A DNA stretch of 64,000 nucleotides from Gnetum montanum (taxonomy: Eukaryota; Streptophyta; Gnetopsida; Gnetales; Gnetaceae): NCBI GenBank assembly GCA_015680685.1, contig MNCI01038289.1, forward strand, positions 108,667 to 172,666. Direction: 5' to 3'. The position numbers and the translations under genes were made by a program. Numbering within the stretch: position 1 is the stretch's first letter; every line of letters begins with the position of its first letter. Under the pieces are notes generated by a model. The model made no database searches. It was not told the origin of the DNA and worked only from the letters and a program-made list of their open reading frames with translations. This document shows, piece after piece, positions 57,180 to 64,000 of the stretch.

Positions 57180-57610
57180 TCCATAAAAAGATCTAATCTA
57201 GGAAGTCCTCTTATTTACTTGCAGATTGCTAGACATGAGCCATGAAAGGCTCTTATTAATTCTAGTTCTAGTGTCAATCTCATCTCTCATGACATGTACA
57301 AAGCCTAGAACCTACTGCCTCTCAATAAGAGTAACATTTGTTTGGAGTTGGCCAACTAGTCAATCACTATCCCTTTGAAACTAGTGGAGGACATTGTGAC
57401 CACAGTTTGTGGGTGGTCCCATCCAACCAATTTTCTGGTGATCAAGGTTTAGAACTACAAAGGTGACTTGCCCATCATTATGGGAAGGAATTAGTTAAGC
57501 ATGATTGACACACAAAAGAACATAAGGGACCTCTCCTTGGAAATCTCCAAGGAGAATGAATTTAGAAAGCTAGAGAAGAAGTGTGTTTCATGCATCGCAT
57601 AAAGTGATAA
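57180..57610 (+). pseudogene. Protease region of Element IV pol
   Basis: LINSSSSVNLISHDMYKA stands where the active site should be, so the catalytic Asp is Asn. It is followed by VTTVCGWSHPTNFLVIKV and GDLPIIMGRN. Stops interrupt both parts. By homology with Elements III and V this is the aspartic protease. Confidence 0.7.
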
Positions 57611-58129
57611 TGGGTGCAATTGCATGCAAAAAATTTGGTCCATCAAAAATACATTCATCAAAGCATGTAATCAATGTGCATAAGCAACAAATATCCAAAA
57701 GTACCTGTACGCAGTAGCCACAAAATAGGAGGGCACCTAGTGACTGATAGTTGACTCAAATTGTAACACATTATGCATGGAACTAACTAAGAGTTTGACA
57801 TGTCCCTATGTCGAAGGTATGAATGAACTTGAGCAAGTTCATCACCAACTCTTCAATGATGAAGATGATGATACTTGTTGGGGAGACTTGGAAATCCCTG
57901 ATAACTTTAAGTAGAAGCCCCTAGAATTAAAAACTCTACCAGTTAGCATGGAGTATGCATTTTTAAATAATGAAAATTTGGTCATAATTAATGCCAAAAT
58001 TGCCCTTGAATAAAAAGAAAAGCTATTAAAGGTGGTCAACAAATGGCCAACAACCTTTGCTTGGTCATATCCCAAGTTGATTGGAATTGATCTAAGAATA
58101 TGTCAACATCGCATTTACACCAACCTGGC

Positions 58130-59400
58130 CATGAAGCCAAGAAGTCAACTGAACCCCAAGCTGAAGTAGATCATCAAGAAGGAAATAGAACAACTCCTCA
58201 AGGGGAGGTTCATCTATCCCATTGCAAATAGTGAGTGGGTTAGTTCACTTGTAATTGTGCTAAAGAAAGGTAGTAAGTGGTGGGTCTGTATCAATTTTAG
58301 GCTATTGAATATGGCAACATTTAAAGATCATTTTCCATTATCATTTGTGGACCAAGTATTAGACACTATCTCTGGGCATTACTATTATAGCTTCTTGGAT
58401 GGCTATAGTGGCTATAACCAAATCCAAATTATGCTAGAAGATCAGGCCAAGACAACATTCATGAGTCCTTGGAGGATTTTTTTCATATTGTAATATGCCA
58501 TCTGGTCTATGCAATGTCCTTACAACATTTCAATACTTGGTCCTTAGTATTTTTCAATAGCAAATTGATAGTGGGGTAGAAACTTTTATGGATGACTTCT
58601 CTACTTATGGGGCTACATTTGAGCAAGCCCTAGATCGCCTTGAGTAGGTACTAAAATGATGTGTTGAAATAACCTCAGACTCAATTAGCAGAACAACCAT
58701 CTAATGGTCCAAGAGGGCATAGTATTGGGGCACAAAATTACTCAGGTAGGGATTAAGGTAGAATCAGAAAAGATAAGGGTCATCCAAGGAGTCACAGACC
58801 AACCAAAGATAGTTAAAGATGTTCGATCATTCCTTGGACACATTGGCTACTACCATTGATTCATAGAGAATTTCTCTAAGATTGCAAAGTTTTTGGTTGA
58901 GCTTACGAAGAAAGATACTCCATTCATCTAGAACGAGTGTGAACATGCATTCCATCAGTTAAAGGAAAAACTCATAGAAACTCCAATTCTACGGGTGCCA
59001 GACTGGTCCAAACCATTTCACATAATGACAAATGCATCTAATTATGCCTTGGGAGCCATGCTTATGCAGTTGGATGATAAGAAACATCCATATTACATCC
59101 ATTGCGCGAGCCAAAGCATTGTGGGTGAACTGTTGAATGACACCACAACTAAGAAAGAACTAATGGTAGTGGTGTATGCTCTTGAAAAGTTTAGGCAATA
59201 TGTGCTTGGTTATAAAGTATTCATGAACACAAACCACATTGCCATCTACTTCTTAATGAATAAGCTAACGATGTGTCCCTGTATCATACAATGGCTTATG
59301 ATCTTGTAGGAATTCAATCTTACAATGGTGGATTGGAAAGGGACTGAGAATATAATTGCTAATCATCTCTCTCGGTTAAGATGGGATAACAAAGAGGAGA
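58130..59400 (+). pseudogene. Reverse transcriptase and RNase H of Element IV pol
   Basis: RT: NPKLK, GRFIYPIANSEWVSSLV, KWWVCINFRLLNMATFKDHF (58257-58493), FLDGYSGYNQIQI, MPSGLCNV, and an intact active site FMDDFSTYGA at 58585-58596. RNase H (58995-59390): FHIMTNASNYALGAML (first Asp is Asn), KELMVVVYALEKFRQYVLGY, ENIIANHLSRLRWD. It is the best preserved RT/RNase H in the window, but stops at about 58495, 58645 and 59310 and a frame change break it. Confidence 0.88.
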
Positions 59401-59569
59401 GCCCACTTTCTGATCAATTTCTAGAAAAACTCCTCTTTATAGGAGCAATAAATGACCAAGTGCTCGCTGAATCAAAATGGTACGATGGCATCCTCACTTA
59501 CCTTCTCACTCAGGAGATGCCACAAGGTTTGGACTTAAGGAAGAAACAACAGTTTCCTCATCAGGCAAT

Positions 59570-60740
59570 GTACTTCTTGAAAATCAACAAACACCTTTAC
59601 AAGGTATGCACCGATGGCTTGGTTCGTTGGTATGTCCCTGATGCAGATCAACTACATGTTCTTCAAGATGCTCAAGAAGGTCCTTGCAAAGGCCATTATG
59701 CAAGGAGGTGCACAATCATAAAAATCCTGATTGCAGGATACTATTGCCCTACAATCTTCAGGGATGCCCACTAGTTTGTCTGATCTTGTGAATGTTGTCA
59801 AAGAGATGATGGGATGATTGCTTAAATGGAGGGTCCTCAACAGTGGATTCAACCACAAGAGCCCTTTGACATATGGGGCATTAACTTCATGGGTTCCATC
59901 ACACCCATGTCCAATGGAAAGGCATATATTGTCTTAGCAGTCGATTATTGCATTAAATGAGTAGAAGCAACAACCATCACTGATTGTACATCATCAATTC
60001 TTGCTAGATTTGTACAACAAAACATTATAAATAGGTTTGGAGTGCCATGTGCACTAATTTCTAACAATGGAACTCACTTTATAGGTGCCACCTTTTGAAA
60101 ACTTATGCAATGCTTGGAGGTCACCCTCTCACCACCCCCCAAGCCAATGGTCAAGTAGAGGTAACTAACAGGGAGATCATAAAGATCCTAATAAGGACCA
60201 TAAGCAAATATAGGAGAGATTGGAGCATGAAACTCAACGAGGTCCTTTGGGCCTACCACTCAACATGGAAACTTCCTATTAACTACTCTCCCTATGAGCT
60301 AGTGTATGGAAAACTTCCAATGCTCCTAATTCAATCCAAGCTCTGTACACTCTCAACAGCCTATGATTTGGACCTTGACCTAAGTCTAGCACAAAGAGAA
60401 AGATTGATCAACCTAAATGTGCAAGAAGAAAATCGATTAGTAGCCTTGTCTTTGAATGAAGTGCACAAGGAATTCAACAAGAAACATCATAACCTTAGAA
60501 TACAGAAAGTAAAACTTCAACCAAGAGATAAGGTTCTCTATTGGAATCCCACACAAGTACCCTAGAAAAAAAATTTCCAAACATTGTGGGAGGGACCTTA
60601 TATAATTGATCAAACCTTTTCCTTTAGGACCATGTTAAGCTACAAACCTAAGAGCCCACACAGAAAGTAGTTAGTCAACATCCAAAAAGTGAAACCTTTC
60701 CATAAACCCAAGCAAGCTAATGCAACAACTACCTTAATAG
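59570..60740 (+). pseudogene. Integrase region of Element IV pol
   Basis: Zinc-binding part at about 59640-59810 (AQEGPCKGHY; the first His is Gln; then SCECCQRDDG-like), INFMGSITPMSN, LISNNGTHF (about 60060; second catalytic Asp is Asn), then the C-terminal half open at 60095-60565: NGQVEVTNREIIKIL and LQPRDKVLYWNPTQVP. It ends with LWEGPYIIDQTF and no chromodomain. Inactive as read. Confidence 0.87.
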
Positions 60741-60782
60741 ATTGACAACCACGTCCAATTTTTTGGATTTCCTCTTTCCAAC

Positions 60783-60800
60783 TTAGTTTTGGGGGAGATG
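60783..60800 (+). other. PPT-like motif after pol, Element IV
   Basis: TTAGTTTTGGGGGAGATG, the equivalent of TAGTCATGGGGGAGATG in Element III. Confidence 0.55.
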
Positions 60801-62333
60801 GCCACCTGTGCTAACCATACACATGGCTACTTAGTTTTTCACTTTTTGTTTTACACATTTTTATTTTATACTTAGTTGATTTTTACCTTTTTCTTTAGTT
60901 TTTCCTTCTATTGGTTTTCTCAATTTTTTGTTTTACAAAATTGTTAGTATGTTTTACTTTTCTTGAATATTTTATACTTTCTTATATATTCTATATTTTA
61001 TTTTATTTTTGCATGTGAATTTTCATTATTTTTGCTAATAAAAGTGCTTTATTACCGTAGGACACCATGCCACTGTTGTTGTTTACTAATGATGGTTTGT
61101 GCTTAATGTGGTTATTGTCAATGTCTAGTCTTTATTTTTGAATTTTGATGACTTATAACTTTGACATGATTTATTTTTCATGGAACAGGAAATGAGTCCA
61201 CAACATCCACCCATCCACAAACTCTATGGTTTTCCTTGTTCTGGAAGTTTGAGGTTCCTTTCATTAAAGAAACTTTTAATAATTTGGTGACCTTGGTAGT
61301 TTTTGGAATTGGTAAGGATTTAAAGGTTTGTATAGGGTGTGACTTCAAGGGGACTCAATACTCTTTGTACTCTTCTACTTACTTGGGTGCTTGAGTGTTT
61401 TCATAGACTTCTTACCATTCCATGTTGTCCAATAGCAGAAAGTTGAACAAAGTCTTTGCATGGTGTGGTTTCCATCTAAAAAGAAAACGAAAAAAAAAAT
61501 AAAAAGAAAAAGAAAAAAATACATGATGGGAATTCAAAGCACATCCCTTAGACAAATAAACAGACTACAAGCACTAGTTATGGGACTATAATGACATGTT
61601 ACCCATGCCCCCTCTAACTAAGGCCCTCTCTCTCTTCCTACTTTCTTCTCTTCTCTTTATGGAATGGTGGTTGTTCTAGGGGAGCACTCTTGTGTCTCGA
61701 GGGGGTGGATCAGTCTTGGAGTGGCGATGTGAAGTCAATAAAAAAGGTTGATTTTGGTTTGGACTAAGGATGAAACTTCTCAGGTTATTTTAAACACAAA
61801 CTCTACAAGGGACTTCTTATGACATCAATTCGGGATTCCATTCCACCTTTCAGTCATCCATCTATGCTGCCATAACTCACCTCACTACCAGTTTCTATGT
61901 TATGCTCGATGTCTTAGTTTGATGTGTTGGAATTATTAGATAGATTCTTTCTAGTTGGTCCTTAACATTTCATGATCATTAATTGACTGTAGGGCCCACT
62001 AACTCCCTAGTTGATGTTATTCAAGGGCAAAAAGGGCATGTGCCTACTATATGCGGAGGACCCACTTGCATATCTCTTGGCTTGGTTATTTAAATCCCTT
62101 ACCTTAGACATTGCTACAATCTTATCTTTTGAATATCCCATTGTGTATCTTGCTTTGTGCTCCTTAAACTGTCATGAAATTCATTCTCCAAATCATTTTC
62201 TCAATTTTCCAAAATTGCTGAGCTCCAACAACCTCTTCTACTATTCTCATCATGTTCATGACTTTTTGGACTTCCATTTGATCCCAAATTCACTTAAAAG
62301 CTCCTTGTATTTTGAAAGTTTGACCAAAGTCAA
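60801..62333 (+). other. Long untranslated spacer of Element IV
   Basis: T-rich start, GTGACTTCAAGGGGACT block (about 61339), a polyA-rich stretch near 61490-61520, and GCGGAGGACCCACTT (about 62053). A 114-codon frame (62011-62355) runs over the spacer and the array but has no recognised domain and is not shared with Element III, so I do not call it a gene. Confidence 0.65.
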
Positions 62334-62428
62334 CAATGATCAACAACCATGTTGACTAGGCCTAATCAACATAGCTAACCCCGTTGACTAGGCCCAGTCG
62401 ATGTAAGCCAAAAACTCTATATATACTA
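62334..62428 (+). promoter_or_regulatory. Internal promoter-like array before ORF3 (TTGACTAGGCC type), Element IV
   Basis: GTTGACTAGGCCTAATCAAC and CGTTGACTAGGCCCAGTCG units are followed by a CTATATATA box (62416-62426). The LTR of this element has GTCAACTAGGAGCC and TGATGTGGCCTCGTTGATG, the same vocabulary. The ORF3 ATG is about 440 bp downstream. Confidence 0.6.
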
Positions 62429-62556
62429 TCATGCACTTTACAATTTTTTGTCATTTGCTTCGTAAAAAGAGGGGAATTTTTGTCATTTTTCAAAGCCCAT
62501 AACTTTCCAACCATTTGTCCAAATCACTTCACTCTTTGATCTTGCAACTACTGGAG

Positions 62557-62865
62557 GTAAGCTCTTAATTGTGGGGGCCGCAAACCTTAAGGTTTCCAAT
62601 GAAATTTTTTTGAAAATTTTTCTAACTTCCCCAAAAGGGTTAATAAATACAATGATATGAAACCATCAATTTTTGAGAGTTAACCCTTCCAACACCCTCT
62701 AGAATGACTTATTAACATTAAAACACAAATAAAATAATCATTAAAATTGATTAAATTAGCCATAATCACAACTTAGCCAAGTGTAACTATCCTAAGAAGA
62801 TAAGGTATCCCAATTGTTTCATGTTACACAACAATTGCTAACCTGTGGTCATGTTGTGATTTCAA
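62557..62865 (+). other. Presumed 5'-UTR intron of the ORF3 transcript, Element IV
   Basis: The donor-like CTGGAG|GTAAGC (GT at 62557-62558) matches Element III. At the acceptor the terminal AG has become AA (TTGTGATTTCAA|ATGG), so this copy could not splice there. The acceptor loss is a G-to-A change. Confidence 0.45.
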
Positions 62866-64000
62866 ATGGTGCCAAGACCAAAATGATTGTAAGAGGGAGG
62901 ACCCTCTCAACTAAGGGAGAAATTACCCAAAACTAGAAGGGGCCAACAAGAACATGCCCAAGAGTAGGTAGAAGAAACCCTTGCAATGGGACCTCTTTGA
63001 GAGGAGCCTAAAATGGAATCTGTTTGATAGATTCCCAAAGAAGAAGTTGCAACAAAATAATCACAGTGCGGGGAGGCACCATGATCCATACCAAGGCTTG
63101 AAGTCACCCTAAAATAAGCCTATCTCAACACCATTAGGCTCCATGAAATCCAACACTTAGTTCTTCAAGAACTAAACTTTGAGCCATTTTTTGAGCATGC
63201 TCTAGTAGAGGTGAAAACACAATTGCAAACCTCTCCCATGTGGTCAATCATCACTTTTAGTGGGAAGTGGTACATTAGAGAGACGTGCCTCTTCTGGAAC
63301 AATAGAAGGGTAGGCTCTATAGTGAAGATCAAGGACATTTAGATGTCCTACTCAACTAAAGTTATCGCACAAGTTCTTGGGTTACCTAATTCTAGGACAC
63401 AATTGGTAGAGTTGTCTATGCAAGCTAATCCTAAGGCCAAAAAGGAGTGGTTCCAACAGGTGTTACGGGGTCAACTGTAAGGAGTTTAGTGTGCTCACAC
63501 TAGCAAAATGCATATAATTCAAGATAGCAACCTATCACCTCAATCCAATGATGAGGCCTAACAAGGTGACTACCTTTTCCACTCGAGCATGCACTACTCT
63601 AAGTAGGATATTTCCATCAAATCTTCCATAATTGATCTATTTAGAGATCAAGAAGTGATTCAAAGAAAATAAATGTGGAAGGAAAACGCTACCTTTTCCA
63701 TGCCTCATCCAGAAACTTTGAAAAAGGGTAGGGATCATCCACTTTGCAAATGATAGGATTAGGCATTCTCTTATAGCCTCATGATCTAAAATGATGAAGG
63801 ACAAGATACTAGCTATGTCTAAAGAGGGGAAGCAGTAGCTACCACCTCCATCAGCTATTCAAGAAACAATGTTAGAGGCCTACATAGCCATTGAGCACTT
63901 GTGCAAAATCTGAGAATAGCTCTTGTGTGAGCAAGAGCAACATGTAGGAATGAGTGTGGAGACCCATTTGTATATCAACCTGCAATGAATCACCTTAATG
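62866..64000 (+). pseudogene. ORF3 of Element IV, start only, broken
   Basis: Begins ATGGTGCCAAGACC, the same start as in Element III, and is cut by the window end. Matches to Element III run throughout: the CAAGGCTTGAAGTCACCC segment, GGGAAGTGGTACATTAGAG, ATCACCTCAATCC, and TTTCCATGCCTCATCC. The frame has many TAG stops and at least two frame changes. It covers the N-terminal plant-transposon-protein-like domain. Confidence 0.75.

Larger units (their letters stand above)
52839..64000 (+). mobile_element. Element IV: Ty3/gypsy element with gag-pol and ORF3, runs off the window
   Basis: 5' LTR at 52839-53571 (TGATGAGTC...TCATCA), preceded by CATGG, the expected but unconfirmed left target duplication. 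It contains a primer site, gag with an internal tandem duplication, protease, RT, RNase H, integrase, spacer, internal promoter-like array, and the start of ORF3. It is closest to Element III. The 3' LTR lies beyond 64000. Confidence 0.9.

Noticed and set aside
62011-62355. 114-codon open frame in the spacer of Element IV.
   Set aside because: Overlaps the spacer block and the repeat array; the matching region in Element III has no such frame and no domain is visible.

Overview
This window looks like gene-poor, repeat-filled nuclear DNA from a seed plant with a large genome. The species cannot be told from the sequence. The evidence is nested Ty3/gypsy LTR retrotransposons of the Athila/Tat (non-chromovirus) type, with primer sites complementary to tRNA-Asp, an intergenic third ORF, and AT-rich spacers. 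A broken fragment of a plant calcium-dependent protein kinase (CDPK) is the only trace of an ordinary gene. I see no intact host gene, no rRNA, no complete tRNA and no CRISPR. All coding sequence is decayed by stops and frameshifts.

Layout: 1-438 is the tail of a plus-strand LTR. About 3640-12799 is an old minus-strand element (VI): a degraded gag at about 3640-4200, a primer site at 4444-4462, and a 5' LTR split by Element I. Element I (4886-12336, plus, TSD CCAAG) is a pol-less element. 12920-13585 is an unclassified repeat whose inverted copy lies at 28525-29155. 15795-16072 is a CDPK exon fragment, interrupted by Element V (16073-26048, minus, TSD ATCTT), which has gag-pol but no ORF3. 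Element III (29529-51079, plus, TSD CTAAG) has gag, pol and ORF3 and is split in gag by the pol-less Element II (31616-40225, plus, TSD ATGTT). A decayed tRNA-derived SINE-like sequence lies near 51899-51985. Element IV (52839 to beyond the window end, plus) has gag with an internal tandem duplication, pol and the start of ORF3.

How the parts work together: the complete plan seen in III, and up to the window end in IV, is LTR, tRNA-Asp-type primer site, gag, protease, reverse transcriptase/RNase H, integrase, a PPT-like motif, a long spacer, a promoter-like repeat array with a TATA box, a 5'-UTR intron, ORF3, polypurine tract, LTR. ORF3 is about 950 codons with an N-terminal domain resembling the 'putative plant transposon protein' family, followed by coiled coil. 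Elements I and II keep gag and ORF3 but lack pol, so they would have needed enzymes in trans.

The most striking observation is that the array in front of ORF3 uses the same repeat 'dialect' as the U3 of the LTRs of the same element. I and II use GATATC palindromes; III and IV use TCGATG/GAGGCC units. Element V, which lost ORF3, also lacks the array. This suggests a second, LTR-matched promoter driving the third ORF. Other notable points are LTRs in V that have swallowed an older primer site, a repair scar in I carrying a copy of host flank, and decay dominated by changes at CHG sites.
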